Shown piece by piece: positions 8,644 to 17,314 of a DNA stretch of 64,000 nucleotides (its first letter is position 1; each line of letters begins with the position of its first letter). This stretch comes from an uncultured Anaeroplasmataceae bacterium (GTDB lineage: Bacteria > Bacillota_I > Bacilli_A > Acholeplasmatales > Anaeroplasmataceae): positions 1-64,000 of the forward strand of contig CAKQDS010000002.1 of assembly GCA_934229535.1 (NCBI GenBank), read 5' to 3'. A program made the translations under genes and the position numbers. The notes under the pieces are model-generated. The model was given only the letters and a program-made list of their open reading frames with translations. It ran no database searches and was not told the DNA's origin.

Positions 8644-9609
8644 TTATTTTACCCAGTCTTCTATTAATTCCTTTGTAGAAAGAACATAATGTCCTGGTTT
8701 AACCTCAATATATTCACATGCCTCATAATCAAGATCACCCTTATTATAAGGAACACGTTTTCTTTCTTTTTCACTTCTTGGATCAGGCTGAGGAATAGCT
8801 GTTAGAAGTGAACGAGTATATGGATGAACTGGCATATTATAAATATCCTCAGCTTTACCAATCTCTACAATATATCCCTGATGCATAACTGCAATTCTAT
8901 CAGAAATATATTTAATAATTGAAAGGTCGTGAGCTATAAATAAATATGTAAGCTTACGATCATTTTGTAATTGCTTTAATAGGTTTAAAACCTGAGCACG
9001 AATTGAAACATCTAGTGCAGAAATAGGCTCATCAGCTAAAACTAGCTCAGGATCTATTACAAGGGCACGAGCAATACCAATTCTTTGACGTTGTCCACCA
9101 CTAAATTCATGAGGATATCTACTTAAATGTTCTGGTAAAAGTCCAACACTTTCAAGTGCCTTTTCTACCTTACTAATTCTTTCAGCCTCATCCTTAAATA
9201 GATGGAAATTATATAATCCTTCTGAAATAATGTAATCAACATTTGCACGTTCATTTAAGCTTGCAGATGGATCTTGGAAAATCATTTGAATCTTCTTCTT
9301 TGTTTCAAGAATCTCTTTTTTACTACGCTTGCAATTTATACGCTTTCCTTCATAATAAATTGCACCATGAACTGTAGGATTAATTCCTAAAATTGCACGT
9401 GATACAGTAGTCTTACCAGAACCAGATTCACCAACAAGTCCAAATGTCTCACCACGATATACATCAAAGGTAATATGATTAGCAGCTTTAACAATTTTCT
9501 TACCAACCTTGAAATGAATATCTACATCCTTTAAAGATAATAGAATATCACGTCCATCGGCTGATTTAGTTTCAATTGTATCAGGATATTCATCAATCTT
9601 TTTAGCCAT
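8644..9609 (-). CDS. oppF: Oligopeptide ABC transporter ATPase OppF
   Basis: One of two ATPases that power oligopeptide import. Walker A GESGSGKTT, Q-loop FQDPSASLNER, signature SGGQRQRIGIARAL, Walker B LVLADEPISALD and the C-terminal Opp-specific VHPYTRSLLTAIPQPDP are all present. A longer reading frame runs back to 9690 inside oppD, but the ATG at 9609 (MAKKIDEYP) has a perfect AGGAGGT eight bases upstream, and that site is encoded by the last codons of oppD. This gives 321 residues, the normal size. It overlaps oppD by 8 bases, so translation is coupled. Confidence 0.95.
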   Translation of the reverse strand: MAKKIDEYPDTIETKSADGRDILLSLKDVDIHFKVGKKIVKAANHITFDVYRGETFGLVGESGSGKTTVSRAILGINPTVHGAIYYEGKRINCKRSKKEILETKKKIQMIFQDPSASLNERANVDYIISEGLYNFHLFKDEAERISKVEKALESVGLLPEHLSRYPHEFSGGQRQRIGIARALVIDPELVLADEPISALDVSIRAQVLNLLKQLQNDRKLTYLFIAHDLSIIKYISDRIAVMHQGYIVEIGKAEDIYNMPVHPYTRSLLTAIPQPDPRSEKERKRVPYNKGDLDYEACEYIEVKPGHYVLSTKELIEDWVK

Positions 9610-10705
9610 TGTTCTTACCTCCTGTATAAATTTCTTTAACACGCTCTGGAATTTCATCAATAATTGCTGGTCTTTGAACCTTTGGAGCACGTGGATCTAA
9701 TAACCATGTTTTAGCATAATGAGTATCAGATACCTTAAACATAGGTGGCTCCTCAATATAATCAACAACTAAAGCATATGGGTTTCTTTGAGCAAAGGCA
9801 TCTCCTCTAATCTCATTATATAATGAAGGAGGCGTACCATGAATTGCATACAAATCCTCACCCTTTTTACCAAGCTGTGGTAAAGATGAAAGTAATGCCC
9901 ATGTATATGGATGGCGTGAATCATAAAATACATCATCAGCTGTACCAATTTCAACAATTTGACCACAATACATTACAGCAACTCTATCTGCAACATTTGC
10001 AACAACACCAAGGTCATGGGTAATAAATAATACAGTAAATCCATATTCCTTAGCTAATTCTTTAATCAAATCAATAATTTGAGCCTGAATAGTAACGTCC
10101 AAAGCCGTTGTAGGCTCATCACAAATTAATATTTCAGGACGACATGCTAAAGCAATTGCAATAACAACTCTTTGACGCATACCACCAGAATATTGGAATG
10201 GAAAATCATTATATCTATTTTCCGCATCTTTAATACCAACACGCTTTAATAATTCAATTGCTTCCTTTTTAGCTTCTTCCTTAGAAGCACCTCTATGAAT
10301 TCTAATTACTTCAGCAATTTGTGAACCGATTCGACGAAGAGGATTAAGTGAAGTCATAGGGTCTTGGAAAATTGTTGCAATCTTCTTACCTCTTATACTT
10401 TCCCAATCCTTAAAAGTAACATTTTCAGTTAAATCCTTGCCATCATAATAAATATGACCATCAGCAATTCTACCATTAGATTCAAGCATACCAGTTAAGG
10501 TTTTAGTCATAACTGATTTGCCTGAGCCTGATTCACCAACGATAGCTAAGGTCTCACCACGATAAACATCAAGATTTACATTACGAATTGCTGTTAATTC
10601 ACGGCCACGAACCATAAATTTAACAACAATATTTTGCATTGAAATAATAACATTTTCAGGAAGAGTTGGAATCTCTTCAGAAACAGTATCTTTTTCTTTT
10701 TCCAT
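9602..10705 (-). CDS. oppD: Oligopeptide ABC transporter ATPase OppD
   Basis: 367 residues. Walker A GESGSGKSVMTK, Q-loop IFQDPMTSLNP, signature YSGGMRQRVVIAIAL, Walker B ILICDEPTTALD and the H-loop TVLFITHDLG are all intact. The C-terminal Opp/Dpp extension contains RHPYTWALLSSLPQ; the Cys-rich iron-sulfur motif of some OppD relatives is absent. It works as a heterodimer with OppF under the OppB/OppC channel. It follows oppC by 11 bases with its own ribosome site. Confidence 0.96.
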   Translation of the reverse strand: MEKEKDTVSEEIPTLPENVIISMQNIVVKFMVRGRELTAIRNVNLDVYRGETLAIVGESGSGKSVMTKTLTGMLESNGRIADGHIYYDGKDLTENVTFKDWESIRGKKIATIFQDPMTSLNPLRRIGSQIAEVIRIHRGASKEEAKKEAIELLKRVGIKDAENRYNDFPFQYSGGMRQRVVIAIALACRPEILICDEPTTALDVTIQAQIIDLIKELAKEYGFTVLFITHDLGVVANVADRVAVMYCGQIVEIGTADDVFYDSRHPYTWALLSSLPQLGKKGEDLYAIHGTPPSLYNEIRGDAFAQRNPYALVVDYIEEPPMFKVSDTHYAKTWLLDPRAPKVQRPAIIDEIPERVKEIYTGGKNNG

Positions 10706-10716
10706 GAGAATACCTC

Positions 10717-11682
10717 CTATCGATGTGATCTAGGATCAAGCGCATCACTAAGTGCAAGTCCTAATAAATAAAATGAAATAGTAATTAATCCTAAAATAAC
10801 AGTAGGCCATAAAAGCTCCCATGGATGTGACATCCAGCTTTGATAACCACAAGTTAAAATTGGTCCTAAGGCAATTGAAGTTCCCTTTAGTCCAACACCA
10901 AAATAAGATAATGATGTTTCAGCACTAATTGCACTTGGAATTGCAAGTGAAATATTAGTAATAATTACTGGTAAAATAAATGGCAATAAATTATGAGTAA
11001 TAATTCTAAATGCAGGTGTACCTAAGGTCTTAGATGCTAAATTATATTCACGGTCATTAATAATGATAATCTGATTACGAATAAATCTAGCCATATCAAG
11101 CCAACCAGTAATAGTTAAAACAAATATAAATGAAACCCAAATATTTGCTCCAACCTGATTTAAAATTGTAAGTAATAGCATATATAAAAGTAGACTTGGA
11201 ATATTTCCAAAGAAATTATATACTTCAATTAAAATTGGATCTAGCTTTCTAAAATAACCCCAAACCATTCCAATTAAAATACCAAAGAAAGCATTAATTA
11301 ATGAAATTACAAGAGCTAATGATAAAGAAACTCTAATACCTTTAAATAGAATAACAAATAAGTCACGTCCTAGTACATCACATCCAAAAATATGCTTCCA
11401 AGAAGGTGCAGCATCAACTAATTTACCACCAGGTGATGAAGTTAAAATGTTAGTTTGAGCATACCATGATGGAAAACAGAATGGAACAATTATAGCCATT
11501 AAAATTAAAACAGCAATAATAATAATTGAAACAATTGCACTTTTCTTATGAATAAATACTCTGAAAACTGATTTCCAATATGAATAAGGCTCTACAGCTA
11601 ATTTTTCTGATTCTTCATAATCAGTTTCAGCAAATACGAACTTACTATCAAGTTCCTTATCATCAATTTTATTTTCTTCCAT
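10717..11682 (-). CDS. oppC: Oligopeptide ABC transporter permease OppC
   Basis: 321 residues. A cytosolic N-terminal tail and one lone membrane helix (about 50-72, the OppC_N domain) precede a binding-protein-dependent permease core of five helices. The EAA loop reads ASKTLGTPAFRIITHNLLPFILPVI, the docking site for OppD/OppF. The SYFGVGL motif near residue 260 is typical of DppC/OppC. It is 11 bases downstream of oppB, in the order oppB-C-D-F found in Bacillus. Confidence 0.95.
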   Translation of the reverse strand: MEENKIDDKELDSKFVFAETDYEESEKLAVEPYSYWKSVFRVFIHKKSAIVSIIIIAVLILMAIIVPFCFPSWYAQTNILTSSPGGKLVDAAPSWKHIFGCDVLGRDLFVILFKGIRVSLSLALVISLINAFFGILIGMVWGYFRKLDPILIEVYNFFGNIPSLLLYMLLLTILNQVGANIWVSFIFVLTITGWLDMARFIRNQIIIINDREYNLASKTLGTPAFRIITHNLLPFILPVIITNISLAIPSAISAETSLSYFGVGLKGTSIALGPILTCGYQSWMSHPWELLWPTVILGLITISFYLLGLALSDALDPRSHR

Positions 11683-11693
11683 TTTAGCACCTC

Positions 11694-12884
11694 CTATTTC
11701 GTAAGCTTAATTCTAGGGTCAGCAAATACTGTAACAATATCGCCAAGTAAGAAGGCAATCATTGAAATTGCTGCATAAACAATAGTCAAGCCTTGAACAA
11801 GCTCGTTATCAGGCTTTTGCGCATTCATAGCAGTAATTAATAAACGACCAGTTCCAGGGATACTCCAAACTGACTCAGCATAATATGAACCTATAATAGA
11901 TCCAACAAAGGCAGCAGGGAAGTTTCTTACAAGAGGAACAGCAGCGTTTCTTAATACGTGAGTAAACATAATTCTATTCTCACTTAATCCCTTACTTCTT
12001 GCAAACTTAACATAATCAGCATCACCCTCATCAACCATAAAACGACGAACCCACATTGCTTGACCAGGTACTGATAAGAATACCATTGCAAAGATAGGTC
12101 CAATTAATACCGCATAATTCTTTTCAGATGGTGAGAATGTAGCTCCAAGACCCATTTTCATAAATAATAACCAAATAATGCAATAAAATACTAAAGAAGG
12201 TAATGCTAAGCTTAAAATAATATAACCATTTCCTAGTTTATCAACAAGCTTACCCTTATTTTTAGCCATCATAACACCAAGTGGATAGCCAATAATATAA
12301 GTAATTAAAGTAGAAATAATTGAAATTCCAAAGGAAATAGGCATCTTTGAACCTAAAATTGTCCAAATAGTCTTATTCTTCTCAAGAATTTGTGATTGTC
12401 CTAAATACATCCAGAATACCTTAGACTCACCAGGCTTACAAACCATCTCACTAAATGTATTATCAACAAACTTATATTCTAGACAATATCTATGAGGAAT
12501 AACTGGAATTATATCACGCCAAAAATATGCTAGTTGAACAATAAGTGGCTTATCAAATCCATACTTCTTATAAATAGTTTGACGATAAACCTCTTTTGCA
12601 GCCTCACTTGACATCTTATTCATAGCATCGATATTTAAATAATTCTCTTTAGGAATAATTCTAAGTAATAAGAATACAACAGTAGCTACTAAAAATAATG
12701 TAACAAGTGCAGATCCAATACGTCTTAAAATATATAAAACAGTTGGATTCTTAAAAAAACGATAAATGGCAACGCCAATTATTTTGAAAAAATTTCCCAT
12801 TTTCTTAAAGAATGAAACATTTGCTCCCTTTTCTTCTTCCGGGTTTATAACTTCGGTTGAAGGATTTTCATTTTGATTGCTCAC
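11694..12884 (-). CDS. oppB: Oligopeptide ABC transporter permease OppB
   Basis: 396 residues, longer than the usual 306-320 because of a 50-residue charged N-terminal tail and a large extracellular insert between helices 1 and 2 (about residues 75-175). The permease core carries the EAA loop FARSKGLSENRIMFTHVLRNAAVPLV. Long inserts in OppB are known from Mollicutes and Erysipelotrichia relatives. Translation begins at GTG (12884) with GGAGAG seven bases upstream; an ATG three bases earlier is out of frame. An internal promoter precedes it. Confidence 0.94.
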   Translation of the reverse strand: MSNQNENPSTEVINPEEEKGANVSFFKKMGNFFKIIGVAIYRFFKNPTVLYILRRIGSALVTLFLVATVVFLLLRIIPKENYLNIDAMNKMSSEAAKEVYRQTIYKKYGFDKPLIVQLAYFWRDIIPVIPHRYCLEYKFVDNTFSEMVCKPGESKVFWMYLGQSQILEKNKTIWTILGSKMPISFGISIISTLITYIIGYPLGVMMAKNKGKLVDKLGNGYIILSLALPSLVFYCIIWLLFMKMGLGATFSPSEKNYAVLIGPIFAMVFLSVPGQAMWVRRFMVDEGDADYVKFARSKGLSENRIMFTHVLRNAAVPLVRNFPAAFVGSIIGSYYAESVWSIPGTGRLLITAMNAQKPDNELVQGLTIVYAAISMIAFLLGDIVTVFADPRIKLTK

Positions 12885-12940
12885 ATCAAATCTCTCCTTT
12901 TGTATTTAATTTCATATATTAATAAATATATGTTTCATTT

Positions 12941-12946
12941 ATTATA
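12941..12946 (-). promoter_or_regulatory. Probable internal promoter ahead of oppB
   Basis: Minus-strand extended -10 TGATATAAT (hexamer 12941-12946) with no good -35. It would let oppBCDF be expressed apart from oppA. Confidence 0.45.
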
Positions 12947-12987
12947 TCATATATTAAGGATAATTAAAAGATAAATTATTGATTAAA

Positions 12988-13344
12988 TCAATGATTTGCT
13001 AAAGAAAATTCAATAATTGAAAAAATAACCAATAAAATAAAGTGTAACAATAGCAAATATAAAAATAATCTTTGTTCACTTTTAAATTCCTGATATTCAG
13101 CAGAATCAGGCTCCTTGATTTGTCTTGTCAACTTAAAAAATTTATTTTTTCGTGATTGCATACGAACCCAATAAAATAAAAAATCAACAACACAAGAAAT
13201 CATAAACACAACATTTACAAGTCTAAATTCTTCACCATTTTCATAATTGGGAGAAAATTTACCAACTAAAAATAAACATATCGCTAAAATTATTGAAATT
13301 GCTAAAATAAATATTACAGGTATAATTGTTGAATTTTTTCTCAT
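12988..13344 (-). CDS. Small three-helix membrane protein between oppA and oppB
   Basis: 118 residues, not recognised. Three membrane helices (about 7-25, 38-58, 92-113) flank a basic/acidic cytosolic loop (RMQSRKNKFFKLTRQIKEPDSAEYQEF). AAGGAG precedes the ATG at good spacing, so it is translated. It lies after the oppA terminator and before the oppB promoter, in the same direction, and a 15-base palindrome (12978-12992) crosses its stop. Nothing shows a transport role beyond position. Confidence 0.6.
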   Translation of the reverse strand: MRKNSTIIPVIFILAISIILAICLFLVGKFSPNYENGEEFRLVNVVFMISCVVDFLFYWVRMQSRKNKFFKLTRQIKEPDSAEYQEFKSEQRLFLYLLLLHFILLVIFSIIEFSLANH

Positions 13345-13366
13345 TTAATGCTCCTTAAAATAATAT

Positions 13367-13398
13367 AAAAAAAGAAGGAGCGTTTATAATAACGCTCC
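13367..13398 (-). terminator. Terminator after oppA
   Basis: GGAGCG (13377-13382) pairs with CGCTCC (13393-13398); the minus strand continues TTCTTTTTTT. Partial read-through would give more binding protein than permease, the usual ratio in opp operons. Confidence 0.85.
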
Positions 13399-13407
13399 TA
13401 AACCTAA

Positions 13408-15618
13408 TTATTTAACATACTTGTTAGAAACTACGTCATTAATTGCACTTTGAAGCTTATCAGCATCGCCTGTTTTGAAAGCATCTCTTAATGCATTAAA
13501 TTCAGTTTGTGTGATTGTATGATCAGCCTTATAACCAAACTTATACTTATAGTTTGATACACCAACAACACCACGGAAACGGCTATATGGAACTAGCTTA
13601 GAAACATATACGTTAGTAGATGCTTGGTTAAACATTGGAATAATTGCACCATTTTCATATAATAGGTTATATTCAGCTTCAGCAAACTTCTCATATTGTT
13701 CCTTAGAGTTTGTAGGTAAAGCCTTAGCTTCTTGAATTAATGAATCATATTCTCCAAGAATTGATTTTTGTAAATCTTCATTATCAGAAGTGAATCCTAA
13801 ATAAGAAACCATATCGCCATCAAGAACGAATGTATTTAAGTAAGTTAGAGGGTAAGCATAATCTGGACCCCATCCCATTAAAGGTAAGAAGTCATAAGCA
13901 TATGCATTAGTCATAGCACTATAGTTCTCTTGAGTAGGGTTAACTAATTTGAAATCGAATAATGCTACACCTGAAGATGTTGTAATAGCACTTGCACCAT
14001 CTTTAGATACTGCACCGAATAATTCTTCTAATGTTGCAGCTTGTTGAGTTGAATATGAACCACGAACTTCAACAAGTACTGGGAATGTAACGCCTTGAGC
14101 ACTTAATTCAGTATAAGCTTGATCAGCATATGAAGTTGCAACAGATTTTGAGTAAACAACATCCTTTTGATCATTTGCATCACTATTTGGATACAAATAT
14201 TTGAAAGCGTCATCTTGACTTAAATCTTTTGAAACTGGGTTCTTCTTAGCATATACATCAGCAAAATATGTAGTATAATCCTTACCTTCACTTGAAGTAG
14301 CTAGGTTTGCTGGAGTATATCCCTTATGAGCCCATTCATAACCATAACCATAAACAGTCTTAACATATTCAGTCCAATCAAGACCATGAGTTACAGCTAA
14401 ACGGAAATTCTTATTAGCAATAGCCTTTTGAGTATTAGCATAAGATGCTGCTGTATGAGTTGAACCATACTTCTTATGATCAGCAACAGTCTTACTACGA
14501 TCAAAGTTCCAGAATGAACAATAAACGAATGCTGAAGTACCAGTTGCAGTATAAGTATTTGTATTTACTGGACTAGTAAGTGTACCAGTTCCATCTTCAC
14601 CAGCAACATACTTCTTCCAACCTTGCTCATCCTTTTGGTTAACAGCAAAGCCATCGATGTTATTTGCTTCAAATAATGTTCTAGTTAATGTTGTAGAATC
14701 TGTATTTTGAGCATTAGCATAAGTCCATTTAATAGTCTTAATACTAACATTAGCTGCGTCATAATAATTTGGATTAGCCTTCATAACAATTTCAGAAGAA
14801 TTTGCATGGCTAGAAATTAGATATGCGCCACAATATAGTACATTCTTATAATCATCACCAAATGTAGTACCCTCATCTTGAAGGAATTGTGCATTAGATG
14901 GATAGAATGGAGTATAGTTTAAAGCAGTTGTGAAATATGGAGTATTTCCAAGTACAGTAAATGTAAGTTTTTGTCCATCAGCCTTAATACCTACAGTGCT
15001 TAGCATACCAGCATCTACCATTGCTTTAGCTTCAGCATAATTTGCAAAGCCACGTTTTTGAGCATATTTATCACCTGTATACATTTTTGGCTCTGCTTCT
15101 GTACCAAAGTTAACCTCTTGAGTTGCAGATGTAAATGTATTAGTGATTGCCTTGGCAGCACTCCACTCACTTGCGCCCTTAATAAACATTTCCCACATGT
15201 ATGCTGTTTCACTACCATTTGCTGGATTTAAGATGTATTCAGCAGTAGTTATCCAGTCCTGTGCAGTAACCTTAGCATATTCTTTTCCATCTTGTGTATA
15301 CCAGTTTACATCATCACGAATTTCAAACTCGAAAACAGTAGTATCAGTTGCTGCATCATATACACCATCTGGAACAGCCTTAGCTAATGTTGGAGTTAAT
15401 TTACCGAAACGATCGGTATCAAGTAGACCATCTACAATGTTTGCAGTATACTCATGGTCTGTGGCAGATTGAGATTTTAAATAGTTTAATGTCTCAAACT
15501 CACCTGTATAATATGTTCTATATGTTGATGCATCAGCACCATCCTTTTTACAGCTTGCTAAGCTAAGTACGCTTAAAGCTGCAAATGCCGGAATTAATAA
15601 TTTAGTTTTTTTATTCAT
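13408..15618 (-). CDS. oppA: Oligopeptide-binding lipoprotein OppA
   Basis: 736 residues, a family 5 extracellular solute-binding protein. The signal peptide ends in lipobox LSLASCKKDG, so it is anchored outside the membrane and delivers peptides to OppBC. It is longer than Gram-negative OppA (about 540), as is common in low-GC lineages. Internal segments such as FEIRDDVNWYTQDGKEYAKVTAQDW and the C-terminal YNLLYENGAIIPMF are family hallmarks. It stands first in the locus, with its own promoter, a cre-like box upstream and a terminator downstream. Confidence 0.95.
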   Translation of the reverse strand: MNKKTKLLIPAFAALSVLSLASCKKDGADASTYRTYYTGEFETLNYLKSQSATDHEYTANIVDGLLDTDRFGKLTPTLAKAVPDGVYDAATDTTVFEFEIRDDVNWYTQDGKEYAKVTAQDWITTAEYILNPANGSETAYMWEMFIKGASEWSAAKAITNTFTSATQEVNFGTEAEPKMYTGDKYAQKRGFANYAEAKAMVDAGMLSTVGIKADGQKLTFTVLGNTPYFTTALNYTPFYPSNAQFLQDEGTTFGDDYKNVLYCGAYLISSHANSSEIVMKANPNYYDAANVSIKTIKWTYANAQNTDSTTLTRTLFEANNIDGFAVNQKDEQGWKKYVAGEDGTGTLTSPVNTNTYTATGTSAFVYCSFWNFDRSKTVADHKKYGSTHTAASYANTQKAIANKNFRLAVTHGLDWTEYVKTVYGYGYEWAHKGYTPANLATSSEGKDYTTYFADVYAKKNPVSKDLSQDDAFKYLYPNSDANDQKDVVYSKSVATSYADQAYTELSAQGVTFPVLVEVRGSYSTQQAATLEELFGAVSKDGASAITTSSGVALFDFKLVNPTQENYSAMTNAYAYDFLPLMGWGPDYAYPLTYLNTFVLDGDMVSYLGFTSDNEDLQKSILGEYDSLIQEAKALPTNSKEQYEKFAEAEYNLLYENGAIIPMFNQASTNVYVSKLVPYSRFRGVVGVSNYKYKFGYKADHTITQTEFNALRDAFKTGDADKLQSAINDVVSNKYVK

Positions 15619-15657
15619 TATTATTCAGCTCCCTTTCAACTAATTATTATGGTTATT

Positions 15658-15702
15658 ATTATACACAAAAAATTTTATTTGTATATATGAAAACGTTTGC
15701 AA
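15658..15702 (-). promoter_or_regulatory. oppA promoter with upstream cre box
   Basis: Minus-strand -10 TATAAT (15658-15663); the -35 is poor. The cre-like box ATGAAAACGTTTGCAA (15687-15702) fits WTGNAANCGNWNNCWW at every position and is centred about 43 bases upstream of the expected transcription start. CcpA could activate or repress from there. Confidence 0.65.
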
Positions 15703-15776
15703 TTGAAATTTTATTTAATTTTAAGTCTTTTTATACTAATTTATTAAAGTCGAACTCCCTCGAATTATGCGTTTTT

Positions 15777-15811
15777 CGAATTTTATTCGGCATTTGCCGA
15801 ATTTTATTCGG
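15777..15811. repeat. Two direct copies of a 14-base palindrome after alr
   Basis: CGAATTTTATTCGG occurs at 15777-15790 and 15798-15811, 21 bases apart. Each copy folds on itself (CGAAT-TTT-ATTCG), and the inner arms also pair across the copies (ATTCGGC-ATTT-GCCGAAT), so alternative hairpins exclude each other. It begins directly at the alr stop codon. Confidence 0.7.
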
Positions 15812-16735
15812 TTATCTCATTATTTGAATCAAAGCCTCATAACTATTTTTATTGTTCATTTTAGCAAATTTTATTAGGGAAATGTTCTTTCCTAAGAATT
15901 CAACATCATTATTTAGTTCTACACTTTCATCAATTAATATAAAGCAACAATCCATACATTTATTTCCAATTATTTGATACTTTCTACCATTAATATAAAC
16001 AAAGGCATTTGTTTGATCTCTTGAAAGCCCATGAGCATAGCCAATATTACATATACCTATTCTTGTCCTTTGACTTGCTACAAAAAAGCTTTCATACCCA
16101 ACACCTTCCCCCTTTTCAATTTCTTTAATGGCAATTATCTTGCCATATAACGATACAGCATCCTTATATACATAATAACCAACCCTTAAAGCACAACTAC
16201 TTACAGCATCAATCATTACACTTCCACCTATATGCATAAATTTGTTATAGTCACTATTCATACTATAAAAATTCTTTACAAGCTTATTATTAATTCTTTC
16301 ATTTGTCGAATAGCTATGCATATAGATACCTGTAATATTATTGGAATTAATAATATCCTTAGGTATTTTCTTGAATCCAAAGCGATTCATTCCCATATCA
16401 AGCTTAAGATGCATTTTTATATCATTCTTATCAAATAAATAAAATTCATCTAAGCTAGAAATACTAACCGTTATATTATAATCCTTTAGCACCTGAAAGC
16501 TTTTAGGTGCAACCCCTAATAATAAAATAAAAACATCCTTATAGGCCTTCCTTAGCACAATTGCCTCCATTATACTAATAACTGCAAATTTATTAACACC
16601 ACATTCATAAGCAATTTTAGCTATTTTTGTTAAACCAAAGCCATAAGCATTATCCTTAACAACTAAAATTAAATCCCTTGTCCCCTTTATACTCATTATA
16701 TTTCTTCTTATTTGATCCTTGTCTATTAATATCAT
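15812..16735 (-). CDS. alr: Alanine racemase, short form
   Basis: About 307 residues, a PLP-dependent fold-III enzyme that makes D-alanine for peptidoglycan. The PLP lysine is in VVKDNAYGFG (family VKANAYGHG), followed by LDMGMNRFGF, the GVGYESFF stretch and RIGICNIGYAHG near the catalytic tyrosine, then NKCMDCCFI in place of the usual GxxCMDxxM. It is clearly shorter than the usual 360-390 residues, mainly in the C-terminal beta domain. The ATG at 16735 with AAGGTGG upstream is preferred over the GTG at 16744. It follows the phosphatase gene after a terminator. Confidence 0.87.
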   Translation of the reverse strand: MILIDKDQIRRNIMSIKGTRDLILVVKDNAYGFGLTKIAKIAYECGVNKFAVISIMEAIVLRKAYKDVFILLLGVAPKSFQVLKDYNITVSISSLDEFYLFDKNDIKMHLKLDMGMNRFGFKKIPKDIINSNNITGIYMHSYSTNERINNKLVKNFYSMNSDYNKFMHIGGSVMIDAVSSCALRVGYYVYKDAVSLYGKIIAIKEIEKGEGVGYESFFVASQRTRIGICNIGYAHGLSRDQTNAFVYINGRKYQIIGNKCMDCCFILIDESVELNNDVEFLGKNISLIKFAKMNNKNSYEALIQIMR

Positions 16736-16760
16736 ATTCTCCACCTTACTATATGATATA

Positions 16761-16786
16761 AAAAAAGATAGGCTAATATACCTATC
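16761..16786 (-). terminator. Terminator of the phosphatase gene
   Basis: GATAGG (16767-16772) and CCTATC (16781-16786), then TTTTTTT on the minus strand. The stem includes the stop codon of the phosphatase gene. Confidence 0.85.
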
Positions 16787-17228
16787 TAATCAAATATTCA
16801 ATTAAATAATTAAGATAATCATCTATTTCCTTATAACAACTATAAAAATCAGATGTATACCAAGGATCATCTACTTCCTTATTAATTCCCTTAAAATAGC
16901 TTAATAAATATATTTTATTTTCATTATTAAATAATCTTTTCATATTATAAATATTTTCATTATCCATACCGATAAAATAATCATATTCATCATACATATC
17001 GCTTTTTAGCCTAATAGCACTTTTATTATCACAATTAATATCTAAATTATTTAAGATTTTTTTAACAGGTGGATAAATCCCATTTCCTATTTCTTCACTA
17101 GATGTCGCAAAGGAATAGGCTTTAAATTTATCAGCTAAATTCATTTTTTTTATCTTATCATTAAATAAATATTCAGTCATAGGTGAACGACAAATATTAC
17201 CATGACAAACAAAAGCTATTTTAATCAT
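16782..17228 (-). CDS. Low-molecular-weight protein-tyrosine phosphatase
   Basis: 148 residues. The P-loop CHGNICRSP near the N terminus (C-X5-R) and the general-acid loop DDPWYTSDF near residue 120 define the family, which removes phosphate from protein tyrosine or arginine in the cytosol. The aspartate in DDPW is kept, so it should be active. The ATG at 17228 (MIKIAFVCHG) has GGAAGTGA upstream; an in-frame start at 17243 is less likely. No tyrosine kinase gene is nearby. Confidence 0.9.
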   Translation of the reverse strand: MIKIAFVCHGNICRSPMTEYLFNDKIKKMNLADKFKAYSFATSSEEIGNGIYPPVKKILNNLDINCDNKSAIRLKSDMYDEYDYFIGMDNENIYNMKRLFNNENKIYLLSYFKGINKEVDDPWYTSDFYSCYKEIDDYLNYLIEYLIR

Positions 17229-17275
17229 TTTAATCACTTCCATAAATTGGTTATAAATTTTTTCAAATCATTTGT

Positions 17276-17281
17276 TATAAT
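17276..17281 (+). promoter_or_regulatory. -10 element of the SH3/C39-like gene
   Basis: TATAAT with no convincing -35; the gene starts 33 bases downstream with AAAGGAGA. Confidence 0.45.
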
Positions 17282-17314
17282 AAGCCCATAAGGTACCTTA
17301 AGAAAGGAGACAAT

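Noticed and set aside
9610..9690. 27-residue N-terminal extension of oppF
   Set aside because: It lies inside oppD; the ATG at 9609 has a perfect AGGAGGT and family-like start.
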